This document shows positions 8,394 through 16,162 of a stretch of 64,000 nucleotides of DNA, piece after piece (position 1 is the stretch's first letter; each line of letters begins with the position of its first letter). The position numbers were made by a program, and so were the translations under genes. The notes under the pieces are model-generated. The model worked only from the letters and a program-made list of their open reading frames with translations. It was not told the origin of the DNA and searched no databases. Source of the DNA: JBAOHV01 sp964450685 (lineage in GTDB: Bacteria > Actinomycetota > Acidimicrobiia > Acidimicrobiales > Microtrichaceae); the NCBI GenBank assembly GCA_964450685.1, contig CAYVDN010000010.1:1-64000 (forward strand). The letters run 5' to 3'.

Positions 8394-9767
8394 GGTCAAT
8401 GTGATCGCAGCCAGCCTGCCCTGGCGGATGCAGGCGGGGATTCCGAGCCCGCGGTAGGCGGCCCCTGCGACGGTCAGCCCGGGGCAGTCGCGTGACAGCA
8501 GCGACTCGATCCGGTCGACCAGCTCCAGGTGTCCGACCCTGTACTGGGTGAAGCCGAGCTCCCAGCGTCCGACGCGCACCGCTACTGGAGCAGCTTGGAT
8601 CCCCATGATCTTGGCCAGGTCGTCCCTCAGCGCGCTGACGAGCTCGTCGTCGTCCATGGCCCTCTGACGTTCGTCTCCGGTTCTGCCAGCCGAGGCGCGT
8701 AGCACCACATGGCGCCCGTCGTCCCAGTGCGACCACTTGGTGGACCCCCACGACACCGCGGTCATGAACATTCCCTGGGACGGCGGGACGAGCAGACCGG
8801 ATGCGTCGAGTTCCACCGGAACGTCGTCACGTCGGTAGACCAGCGTCACGAGCGCGACAGAGCTGTGAGTCAGACCGGCGAGCTCACTGCTCGCTTCCGC
8901 ACAGACCGACTCGAGCAGCTCGGCGGTCACCGGCGCCGGGGTCGCGAGAACGACCGCGTCGGCCAGCAGCTCCGACCCACCGACCCCCACGGCCCAACTG
9001 CCTTCGTCGCGGCGCAGCGTCTCCACCGGTGCACCGAACTGCACACCGACACCCCGTCCGGCGAGCTGGTCCACGAGGGCGTCGACGAGACGCCCGGTGC
9101 CTCCCAGCAGGGCGTTGAACACCGGCCCGGTCGGAGGAGTCTGAACGCGTCGCCGCGCGAGCGCCGCTGCCAGGCTGTCGCCGTCGGCCGCGGCTTCTGC
9201 CAGCTGAGGAGTGACAGCTCGCAGGCTGAGCTCGGCGACGTCGCCGGCGTTGATCCCACCCACGAGCGGGCCGACGACGCGGTCGACCAGCTCGTCACCG
9301 AATCGCTCCGCCAGGAACGGCCCGATCGCCACGTCGCCCTCGGGCGCCGGGCCATGACGTTGCATCTCCGCCGCCACCGTCTCCAGGCCGCCGCTGCTCA
9401 GCACCTCGGCGTCGGCGAGTGCGTCCATGTCGGTGGGTACCCCCAGGACGGTCAGCTCCGGCAGGAACCGAAGTTCCCCGTCCAGGTAGACCTTCGCCCG
9501 GCCGACCGCCGGTGAGGTGAGCTCGTCGCTCAGCCCGAGTTCGTCGCACAGCTGAACCGCTTCGGGCACCCGTGCCAGGAAGGCGTCGGCGCCCTCGTCG
9601 ATCAGCATCTCGCTGCCGTCGTCCAGGGTGACCGTCGACGTGCGGATCTTCCCGCCGGCCCGCGGCTCGGACTCGAGCACCGTCACCGTCCAGCCGGGCG
9701 CGCTGCTCGCCTGCCACGCCGCTGACAGTCCCGTGATTCCAGCACCGACGACGACGAGGTGCTTCAC
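8379..9767 (-). CDS. hemY: Coproporphyrinogen III / protoporphyrinogen oxidase (FAD)
   Basis: A 462-residue FAD enzyme that oxidises coproporphyrinogen III (in the actinobacterial coproporphyrin route, also called CgoX) or protoporphyrinogen IX. The N-terminal dinucleotide fold is VVVGAGITGLSAAW and ESEPRAGGKI; the C-terminal FAD contact is VAGAAYRGLGIPACIRQG. It is the third gene of a hemE-hemH-hemY operon, and its GTG start overlaps the hemH stop as GTGA. In monoderm bacteria this set makes coproheme, which ChdC (HemQ) converts to heme; no chdC is in the window. Heme supply fits the nearby oxidase-copper genes. Confidence 0.93.
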   Translation of the reverse strand: MKHLVVVGAGITGLSAAWQASSAPGWTVTVLESEPRAGGKIRTSTVTLDDGSEMLIDEGADAFLARVPEAVQLCDELGLSDELTSPAVGRAKVYLDGELRFLPELTVLGVPTDMDALADAEVLSSGGLETVAAEMQRHGPAPEGDVAIGPFLAERFGDELVDRVVGPLVGGINAGDVAELSLRAVTPQLAEAAADGDSLAAALARRRVQTPPTGPVFNALLGGTGRLVDALVDQLAGRGVGVQFGAPVETLRRDEGSWAVGVGGSELLADAVVLATPAPVTAELLESVCAEASSELAGLTHSSVALVTLVYRRDDVPVELDASGLLVPPSQGMFMTAVSWGSTKWSHWDDGRHVVLRASAGRTGDERQRAMDDDELVSALRDDLAKIMGIQAAPVAVRVGRWELGFTQYRVGHLELVDRIESLLSRDCPGLTVAGAAYRGLGIPACIRQGRLAAITLTGRSA

Positions 9768-10681
9768 GATGCCGCCTGCGCTGTCTCTGCGACCACCCCG
9801 GCGAGTGCCGCCATGACGGCCGCGTCGTCGTCGATCACGTCAGTCCGCCCGAAGCGCAGGCCGACCTGCTCCGCAACCCCTGCCGCTTCGATGTCCAGGT
9901 CGTAGAGCACCTCGAGATGCTGCGAGGTGAAGCCCTGTGGGACCACCAGCACGCCGTCGGCCCGGCCGGTTGCCGCCAGCTCGCGGATGACGTCGAGCAC
10001 GTCGGGGCCAGCCCATGCTTCGTGGGTCCTTCCGGCGGACTGCCAGGCCAGGCTCCAATCGGCCCAGCGGGCGAGTCCGGCCCGCTCCGCGATGGCTGCC
10101 GCTGACGAGCGGAGCTGATCAGGATAGGGATCGTCTACAAGCAGGCGTTCGGGTAGGGAATGGGCGGTGAACAGCACCTTCGTCCGCTCGGGCAGCTCAG
10201 CCAGACGGGCCTCGACCGAGCGGGCCTGGTGCTCGACGAAGGCCGGCAGGTCCCACCACGAGTCGATCCCGTCGTAGCGGAGATCGACTCGCTGCGCGAC
10301 CGCCCGCGCGCGGTCGTGGTAGGCCCCGATGCTCGACGACGACCAGTGAGGCGCCAGTACCAACCCGACAACTCGGTCCACTCCCAGCCCGGCGAGCTCC
10401 TCGACGGTGTCCTCGACGAATGGCGCCGCGTGCTTCTGACCCAGACGCACCTGGAAGCCACCTGGCTCGATCGCCTCGAGCGAAGAGGTGATGCCCGCCA
10501 CCTGCGAGGCAGTGTGCTGTGCCATCGGCGACACCCCACCGATCGCCTGGTAGCGCTCACGCAGGTCGGTCAGCTGATCCGATTTCGGGGGCCTGCCGCG
10601 ACGGATGTGTGTGTAGTACGACTCGATGTCATCGGACGAAGCCGGCGTCCCGTAGGCCATCACCGCCACGCCGATGCTCAT
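9764..10681 (-). CDS. hemH: Ferrochelatase (coproporphyrin ferrochelatase type)
   Basis: A 305-residue ferrochelatase that inserts Fe(II) into a porphyrin; with HemY-type neighbours it is probably the coproporphyrin enzyme (CpfC). Family blocks visible are VMAYGTP at the N-terminus, LAPHWSSSS with the catalytic His region, FTAHSLPERL, and WQSAGRTHEAWAGPDV, which carries the conserved Glu. Start ATG 10681 overlaps the hemE stop as ATGA, which decides this start over longer upstream extensions that run antisense-free into hemE in another frame. No Fe-S cluster cysteines are seen at the C-terminus. Cytoplasmic or peripheral membrane location is expected. Confidence 0.93.
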   Translation of the reverse strand: MSIGVAVMAYGTPASSDDIESYYTHIRRGRPPKSDQLTDLRERYQAIGGVSPMAQHTASQVAGITSSLEAIEPGGFQVRLGQKHAAPFVEDTVEELAGLGVDRVVGLVLAPHWSSSSIGAYHDRARAVAQRVDLRYDGIDSWWDLPAFVEHQARSVEARLAELPERTKVLFTAHSLPERLLVDDPYPDQLRSSAAAIAERAGLARWADWSLAWQSAGRTHEAWAGPDVLDVIRELAATGRADGVLVVPQGFTSQHLEVLYDLDIEAAGVAEQVGLRFGRTDVIDDDAAVMAALAGVVAETAQAAS

Positions 10682-11742
10682 CGGTCCCGGTCCTGGTCCG
10701 CCCTGTACGAGTGCACAGTCTCGACCACCTGTTCGAGTGTCTCGGGATCGGTCTCGGGCAGCACGCCGTGGCCCAGGTTGAAGACGTGACCACCACGACC
10801 ACCCGGGTTGCCACCGCCCCGGCGCAGGACGTCGAGCACCGCCGCCTCGGTCGGTGCCCAACCGGCGGCGACGATGGCCGGATCCAGGTTGCCCTGAAGC
10901 CCGACGCCGGCGGGGACCCTGCGGCGTGCGTTGTCCAGCGGGGTGCGCCAGTCGACACCAACCACGTCCGCCCCGGCGGAGGCGAGCAGCCCGTACAGCT
11001 CTGAGGTGTTCACACCGAAATGGATCCGCGGCACGCCGGTCCCCTCGAACGCTGCGAGCACCCGGGTGCTCGCAGGTAGGACGAACCGCTCGTAGTCGGC
11101 TGGAGAAAGCGCGCCCGCCCACGAGTCGAACAGCTGCAACGCCGATGCTCCGGCGTCTATCTGTGAACGCAGCGAGTCGATCGCCAGGTCGGCGAGGCGG
11201 TCCATCAGCTCGAACCAGAGATCCGCATCGGTGTGCATCAGCGCCTTGGTGCGCACATAGGTGCGGGTCGGACGACCTTCGATCAGGTAGCTGGCGACGG
11301 TGAACGGAGCCCCTGCGAAAGCGATCAGGGGAACCGGCAGCTCGGCGACCAGGTTTCGTACCGTCTGGACCACATAGGGGGTGTCGGCTTCGGCGTCGAG
11401 AGGACGCAGCCGCGCCAGGTCCGATCTGTCACGGAACGGTTCCGCCACCACCGGCCCTACACCGGGCTCGATGTCGACCCCGAAGCCGATCGCGTGGGCG
11501 GGGGTCATGATGTCGGAGTAGAGGATCGCCGCGTCGACTCTGTAGCGGCGCACCGGCTGGAGGGTTATCTCGGTAGCCAGGTCCGGATCGGCGATCGCAC
11601 GCAGGATCGTGCCTGTCCCGCGGATGGCCCGGTACTCGGGCAGCGAGCGTCCTGCCTGACGCATGAACCAGACCGGGGTCACCTCCGTCGGCTCGCCCCG
11701 CAGCGCTCGCAGGAACGGGGAGTCGTGAAGATTGGTCGGCAT
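10678..11742 (-). CDS. hemE: Uroporphyrinogen decarboxylase
   Basis: A 354-residue TIM-barrel enzyme that removes four acetate carboxyls from uroporphyrinogen III to give coproporphyrinogen III. The signature PVWFMRQAGRSLPEYR near residue 23, YSDIMTPAHAIG with the catalytic Asp, and FNLGHGVLPETDPE near the C-terminus are all present, and length is normal for the family. It is the first gene of the heme operon, followed by overlapping hemH. The start is 36 bases from the divergent small gene at 11779, so the control region is short. Confidence 0.96.
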   Translation of the reverse strand: MPTNLHDSPFLRALRGEPTEVTPVWFMRQAGRSLPEYRAIRGTGTILRAIADPDLATEITLQPVRRYRVDAAILYSDIMTPAHAIGFGVDIEPGVGPVVAEPFRDRSDLARLRPLDAEADTPYVVQTVRNLVAELPVPLIAFAGAPFTVASYLIEGRPTRTYVRTKALMHTDADLWFELMDRLADLAIDSLRSQIDAGASALQLFDSWAGALSPADYERFVLPASTRVLAAFEGTGVPRIHFGVNTSELYGLLASAGADVVGVDWRTPLDNARRRVPAGVGLQGNLDPAIVAAGWAPTEAAVLDVLRRGGGNPGGRGGHVFNLGHGVLPETDPETLEQVVETVHSYRADQDRDR

Positions 11743-11764
11743 CGGACCAAGTCAAGCACGCGCC

Positions 11765-11770
11765 TACGAT
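11765..11770 (+). promoter_or_regulatory. Putative -10 box TACGAT
   Basis: TACGAT ends 8 bases before the ATG of the small gene at 11779, with no ribosome-binding sequence between. The spacing fits leaderless transcription, as at several other genes here. No clear -35 is seen. Confidence 0.4.
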
Positions 11771-11778
11771 CAGCTCCC

Positions 11779-12033
11779 ATGCGACGAAGCATCGACGACG
11801 CTCCGGTTGAAGTTCCGCCGACCGACGAAGCGGGCGACCTGGTGGGGGTCAACTGGGCGGTGTCGATCTGCGACGACTACGACGACACCGAGGTCCGCGT
11901 GCAGCTGACGGTCGAGGAGTTGGGTGCCGCGGGGACCGGTCTGGTGGCGCACTTGTCGCCCGAGCAGGCGCGACGGCTGCGGCTGGCGCTGCGCAGCGCC
12001 CTCAAGGAGCTGGGAGAGGAGCCTGGCCAATAG
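11779..12033 (+). CDS. Small acidic protein, unknown function
   Basis: An 84-residue acidic protein. A short disordered N-terminus leads to NWAVSICDDYDDTEVRVQLT and a C-terminal helix HLSPEQARRLRLALRSALKE. The helix with the preceding strand resembles small actinobacterial proteins with no assigned role. It is divergent from hemE and 67 bases upstream of the HelR-like gene. Start is chosen at ATG 11779 because a -10-like box lies 8 bases before it and upstream in-frame sequence is antisense to hemE. No family claimed. Confidence 0.6.
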   Translation: MRRSIDDAPVEVPPTDEAGDLVGVNWAVSICDDYDDTEVRVQLTVEELGAAGTGLVAHLSPEQARRLRLALRSALKELGEEPGQ

Positions 12034-12100
12034 GCGAGCGGCTACACTTGCCGATCCCCCTTTTCTGCCCCAACCCATTTCGCCCTGGGCCCTATCCGCC

Positions 12101-13453
12101 ATGGGAGAGCGTGTGGCCAACCACCCCGAGCTCGACACCGAGCAGGCCTACATNNNNNNNNNNNNNNNNNNNNNNNNNNNNNNNNNNNNNNNNNNNNNNN
12201 NNNNNNNNNNNNNNNNNNNNNNNNNNNNNNNNNNNNNNNNNNNNNNNNNNNNNGTGATCCGCCGGGCGGTGCGCGACAGGCAGCGCCCGTTGCGCACCAC
12301 TCTGCGTGTGCCATTCGGCGTGCAGCACCTGACCCTCACGCCGTCACGGTCAGCCGAGATCATCGAGCAGGTGCGTCGCCGGGTCAGGACCCACAACGCT
12401 GGGCGCCGTCACGTCGAACAGATGCTTTGGGAGGCGCTCGCCTCGTCCGCTCGTGACGAGCAGACCGCTGAGGTCGTCCGCGAGCGCACCCGGCGCGACC
12501 CGGTCGTGCGCGAGGCGCTCGAGCGCATGTGGCCGGTGCTCACACCGGCCGAGCTTCTCAACGACCTGTTCGGCTCACCGGCGCTGCTCCGCTCGGCGAC
12601 CAGGCGTCACCTGAGCCCTCGTGAGAGCAGCATCCTCGGCCGTGAGCGCAGCCACGAGCCGACCGAGATCGTCTTCACCCACGACGACGTACCCCTGCTC
12701 GACGAAGCACTCGAGCTGCTCGGTCCACGGCCCAGGCACAAGGACGCCGACGCGATCCGCACCTACGGCCACATCGTCGTCGACGAGGCGCAGGACCTGA
12801 CGCCCATGCAGCTGAGGGTCCTCGACAGGCGCAGCCTGAACGGTTCGATGACGATCGTCGGTGACATCGCCCAGGCGACCGGATCCTGGCCGCACGACAG
12901 CTGGGACTCGGTCCTGGAACACCTGCCCGAGCGCCGTCCCCCGCGTCACGCCGAGTTGAGCGTCGGCTACCGGGTGCCCGGGCCGATCATGGACCTGGCA
13001 GCCCAGGTGCTGCCGTTGGCCGCGCCCGGACTGCGCCCGCCGTCCTCGATACGCCACACCGGTGACGAGCCGCTCGTGCTGCAGGTTCCGCCTTACCTGC
13101 TCGACCTGCAGCTGGCCGAGACGGTCAGGGAGGAGCTGAAGGTCATAGGTGCCGGCAACATCGCTGTCATAACCCCCGATTCGATGACGGACAGCGCTGC
13201 GGCCGCGCTCGACGACGCAGGCGTCGAGCACGGCCGCGCCACCCGCCAGGGTCTGGACCGCCAGGTCACCGTGGTGCCCGTCTCGCTGGCCAAGGGCCTG
13301 GAGTTGGACTCGGTGATCGTGGTCGAACCGGGCAGGGTCCTTGCCGAGGGAACCCGCGGTGCCCAGGCCCTCTACGTGGCCCTGACCCGGTCGACCAAAC
13401 GGTTGGCGTTGCTTCACAGCGAGCCTCTGCCCGAGGTGCTCACTCGACGATGA
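12101..13453 (+). CDS. HelR/HelD-like superfamily 1 helicase, interrupted by an assembly gap
   Basis: The 17 residues before the gap (HPELDTEQAY) match the N-terminus of HelR/HelD proteins, ATPases that remove RNA polymerase from stalled or rifampicin-bound complexes. After the gap come the second half of the family: IVVDEAQDLTPMQLRVLD (Walker B), MTIVGDIAQATG (motif III), VGYRVPGPIMDLA, and the C-terminal VVPVSLAKGLELDSVIVVEP with YVALTRSTKRL. Walker A, normally in the first third, is not seen, and the product is about 450 residues against roughly 700 in the family, so the 100 N stand for much more sequence. The frame across the gap is nominal. The end overlaps the convergent cupredoxin gene by 14 bases. 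Confidence 0.8.
   Translation: MGERVANHPELDTEQAYXXXXXXXXXXXXXXXXXXXXXXXXXXXXXXXXXXVIRRAVRDRQRPLRTTLRVPFGVQHLTLTPSRSAEIIEQVRRRVRTHNAGRRHVEQMLWEALASSARDEQTAEVVRERTRRDPVVREALERMWPVLTPAELLNDLFGSPALLRSATRRHLSPRESSILGRERSHEPTEIVFTHDDVPLLDEALELLGPRPRHKDADAIRTYGHIVVDEAQDLTPMQLRVLDRRSLNGSMTIVGDIAQATGSWPHDSWDSVLEHLPERRPPRHAELSVGYRVPGPIMDLAAQVLPLAAPGLRPPSSIRHTGDEPLVLQVPPYLLDLQLAETVREELKVIGAGNIAVITPDSMTDSAAAALDDAGVEHGRATRQGLDRQVTVVPVSLAKGLELDSVIVVEPGRVLAEGTRGAQALYVALTRSTKRLALLHSEPLPEVLTRR
12154..12253. other. Assembly gap of 100 N inside the HelR-like gene
   Basis: Exactly 100 N, a placeholder for unknown length. Comparison with HelR layout suggests several hundred missing bases, including the ATP-binding Walker A motif. 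Confidence 0.95.
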
Positions 13454-14012
13454 GCTCGGCTGCCATACCCTGCACGAAGTGCGGCGGACCGCCCGCCACC
13501 TGGGGTTGTTCGCCGTTCGACTCGGCCGCGGCGGCCAGGTAGACGGCCGGGTCGACGCCGGTCGGGATCGAGCACATCACCAGGTAACGGCCCGGCTCGT
13601 CCAGCGTGCCGTCACCGACAGCCGCGACCTGCTCACCGCCGGGAGGCGCCAGCAGCACTGTACGAGGTGGTGCCGCCCCCAGCAGCTGGCCGAGTTCCGC
13701 CGGAGGCAGTGCCAGCAACTCCTGGACGGAACGCTGTTCGTCGTCGTCGAGTCGGAACGCCACCAGTTCGTGCAGCTCGCTCGGCGCAGCGTTGCGCAGC
13801 GTGAGTCGGGTTCCGGCCGGGATGCTCCGGGGTAGATCCTGGAAGTCGAAGTCGACGGCAGTCACCGCGACCGGATCGTGTTCGTGCACCGCTGTCGTGG
13901 TCGATGCAGTACTGGTGGTTGTGCTGTCGGCGTCGGTGCTGCAACCGGCCGTGGCCAGGAGCGCGACGGCTCCCAGTCCCGTCAGGATCCTCCTGGGTCG
14001 TGATGCGGTCAT
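13440..14012 (-). CDS. Cupredoxin-domain lipoprotein with a complete type 1 copper ligand set
   Basis: A 190-residue lipoprotein: signal peptide with AGCS lipobox, Thr/Ser-rich spacer, then HEHD and a plastocyanin-like domain. Likely copper ligands are the His in SELHELVAF, Cys in YLVMCSIPTG, His in GGPPHFVQGM and the Met of that motif, the H-C-H-M set of blue copper proteins. It would carry electrons or copper outside the membrane. It follows the metallo-beta-lactamase-fold gene with an ATGA overlap, so the pair is likely co-translated. Redox partner unknown. Confidence 0.75.
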   Translation of the reverse strand: MTASRPRRILTGLGAVALLATAGCSTDADSTTTSTASTTTAVHEHDPVAVTAVDFDFQDLPRSIPAGTRLTLRNAAPSELHELVAFRLDDDEQRSVQELLALPPAELGQLLGAAPPRTVLLAPPGGEQVAAVGDGTLDEPGRYLVMCSIPTGVDPAVYLAAAAESNGEQPQVAGGPPHFVQGMAAELIVE

Positions 14013-14875
14013 CGTGTCACCGCCCCGTTCATCGCGGAGGTGATCGCGTCCAGCACCGACTGGTCCGGCTGGGGCGGGGCAATGACGTCGGGCATGGCGC
14101 GCAGCATCTCGAATGCACGCTGCACGTGGCTAGCCTCGATCGTCGGCCCGTGGGCTGTCGCGATCGCGCTCGGGCGCAGCTGCTCGACCCGCCGGCACTC
14201 CGCAGCGAAGGCGTCGGGTTCGACCATGGACACCCAGGGGCTGTTCCACGTCTGGAACGCAGCGAACCCACCGGCCCACTCCTCGGGGTCCAGGTCGGCG
14301 ACGAACGCGGTGCCACGGGTGACGGGAGTGGCGAAGCAGTCAGATGCCCAGTAGACGCCGGTGCGCTGGTCGTACAGACCGCGTGTGGTCGGCGAGTCGT
14401 AGAGCGGTGGGCGAATTGCAGTCAGCGTCCGGTCGCCGGCCTCGAAGGACTCGCCGTCGCTCACCCAACGCCACCGCGTAGGGGGTACGTCCAGGCGGTC
14501 GCCGGCCAGTCGCTCGCACAGGAACCAGTTGGCCACCAGGGTGGCGTTCGGGCAGGAGTCCATGACCTCGTGGAGGTTGCCGTAGTGGTCGACGTCGTCG
14601 TGGCTGATGAAGACCCAGCGCACGTCGATCGGATCCACCAGCGAGAACAGGTCCTCGAGGTACTGCTCGCGGTGTGCCGGGCAGCCCGTGTCGACGACGA
14701 CCGGCTCCGTGCCGCGGATCAGCATGGAGTTCATGTGCACCGCCTGCGGAGCGGTGCCCTCGCCCTGGGTCGCCTGGATGACCCAGGTCTCCGGGGCGAT
14801 CTCCATCGGCGGGTGCCGCGGAGCGGGTGGTTCTGTGGTTGGTGCTTCTTGGGGTGGTATCTCGGTGATGCTCAT
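14009..14875 (-). CDS. Metallo-beta-lactamase-fold protein of the oxygen-binding diiron (ODP) type
   Basis: A 288-residue protein. The metal motif reads SHDDVDHYGNL, an H-x-D-x-D-H pattern like flavodiiron proteins instead of the hydrolase HxHxDH. Later ligands ASDCFA (Asp) and TAHGPTI (His) are in place, but the block that usually carries a His (HWPDS type) reads RPPLYDSP, so one ligand appears to be missing. There is no flavodoxin domain. The gene overlaps the cupredoxin lipoprotein gene and is divergent from a GAF-LuxR regulator. Oxygen, nitric oxide or persulfide chemistry is possible, but the substrate is unknown. GTG 14884 is an alternative start. Confidence 0.75.
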   Translation of the reverse strand: MSITEIPPQEAPTTEPPAPRHPPMEIAPETWVIQATQGEGTAPQAVHMNSMLIRGTEPVVVDTGCPAHREQYLEDLFSLVDPIDVRWVFISHDDVDHYGNLHEVMDSCPNATLVANWFLCERLAGDRLDVPPTRWRWVSDGESFEAGDRTLTAIRPPLYDSPTTRGLYDQRTGVYWASDCFATPVTRGTAFVADLDPEEWAGGFAAFQTWNSPWVSMVEPDAFAAECRRVEQLRPSAIATAHGPTIEASHVQRAFEMLRAMPDVIAPPQPDQSVLDAITSAMNGAVTR

Positions 14876-15012
14876 GGCGGCCACGATGAGGCCCTCGAGT
14901 CGCCCGGACCATCCCGGGTGCGCGGGGAATCCCAGGCCCAGAACGCCGGGTGGGCCCGACCCCCACAACTGTGGGATGGTCACCGGGAGCTCGAACCCCG
15001 AGAATGGATCCC

Positions 15013-16143
15013 ATGGCTTCTGAGCTGACGCTCGAACGTGTCCGTCGTGACGTCGAGGTGGTGGCCCGTGCGGGTCTCGACACCTCGACGTTCGTCGCCG
15101 AGTTCGAGGCCTCCCTCGGCCGTGCGGTTCCGCATGTGGCGACATGCATGGCCACCGTCGATCCTGCGACCAGGCTGCTGACCGGCACCTACAAGTTCGG
15201 TGACCTGCGCGAGGACGACCGCAACGACCACTTGTGGGCGCTCATGGAGTACGGAGGGACCGACTCGACGACGTTCTTCGACCTGGCCGATCGTGAGCGA
15301 CCGGCGTGCGGACTCTGGAACGAGACCGGCGGAGACCTCTCGGCATCGCCCAGGTTGGGCGAGTTCATCGGTCCTACCTACGGCTACGGCGACGAGCTGC
15401 GCATGGTCGGCCGCCAGGGCGGCCGCAGCTGGGGGAGCATCGCCCTGTTCCGCGGTGGGAACGACGCACCGTTCACCGACGACGAGGTCGAGTTCCTGGG
15501 GTCGCTGTCGGAGTACTTCGCCGCTGGTCTGCGCTCCGGCCTGCTCGCCCGTCTTGGCCGTGCCGAGGACATCGGCCCGGCCTACGGTCCCGGAGTTCTG
15601 ATCATCGGTGCTGATGACCGCCCGGTCCAGGTCAGCATGGGCGCCGATTCGCTTCTCGCCGAACTGACCTCTGAACGCCACATGTCGGATTCCTCGGGCG
15701 TGATAGCGGCGCTCGTCGCGACCGCCCGCCGGTACGCCGCCGGGCTCGTCGACGTGCTGCCGCGGGCACGGGCGCGCATGTCGAGTGGCCGATGGCTGGT
15801 GCTGTACGCGTCGCCGCTCGCGAACGCCGACGGCGCGACCGGTGAGGTCGTGGTGACGATCGAGGAGGCACGTCCGCCCGAGATCGTGCCCCTGGTGGTA
15901 TCGGCGTTCGATTTGACCGCCCGCGAGCGCGACGTGACCCAACTGGTGCTCCAGGGCGTCGACACCAAGGAGATCGCCGCGACGCTGCACATGTCGCGCT
16001 ACACCGTGCAGGACCACCTCAAGTCGGTGTTCGACAAGGCCGAGGTCCGCAGCCGACGCGAACTGGTGTCGCGGATCTACTTCGACCAGTACGTGCCGCG
16101 CATGGGGGGCGAGCTGGCACCCAGCGGCTGGTTCACCGCCTGA
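15013..16143 (+). CDS. GAF-like sensor with LuxR-type DNA-binding domain
   Basis: A 376-residue transcription regulator. Residues about 10-200 form a GAF-like ligand or redox-sensing domain (GGRSWGSIALFRGGNDAPFT is a typical GAF strand pair), and the C-terminus holds a LuxR helix-turn-helix: FDLTARERDVTQLVLQG, then KEIAATLHMSRYTVQDHLKS. No receiver or ATPase domain is present. It is divergent from the metallo-beta-lactamase/cupredoxin pair with about 130 bases between, so it may control that pair. ATG 15004 is an alternative start three codons earlier. Confidence 0.85.
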   Translation: MASELTLERVRRDVEVVARAGLDTSTFVAEFEASLGRAVPHVATCMATVDPATRLLTGTYKFGDLREDDRNDHLWALMEYGGTDSTTFFDLADRERPACGLWNETGGDLSASPRLGEFIGPTYGYGDELRMVGRQGGRSWGSIALFRGGNDAPFTDDEVEFLGSLSEYFAAGLRSGLLARLGRAEDIGPAYGPGVLIIGADDRPVQVSMGADSLLAELTSERHMSDSSGVIAALVATARRYAAGLVDVLPRARARMSSGRWLVLYASPLANADGATGEVVVTIEEARPPEIVPLVVSAFDLTARERDVTQLVLQGVDTKEIAATLHMSRYTVQDHLKSVFDKAEVRSRRELVSRIYFDQYVPRMGGELAPSGWFTA

Positions 16144-16162
16144 CGGCCGGTTCAGGCCGTCA
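16141..16162. terminator. Compact bidirectional terminator overlapping both stop codons
   Basis: TGACGGCC (16141-16148) and GGCCGTCA (16155-16162) form a perfect 8-base stem with a 6-base loop. The left arm starts with the LuxR-type gene's TGA, and the loop and right arm contain the last codons and stop of the converging DtxR-type gene. Confidence 0.6.
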
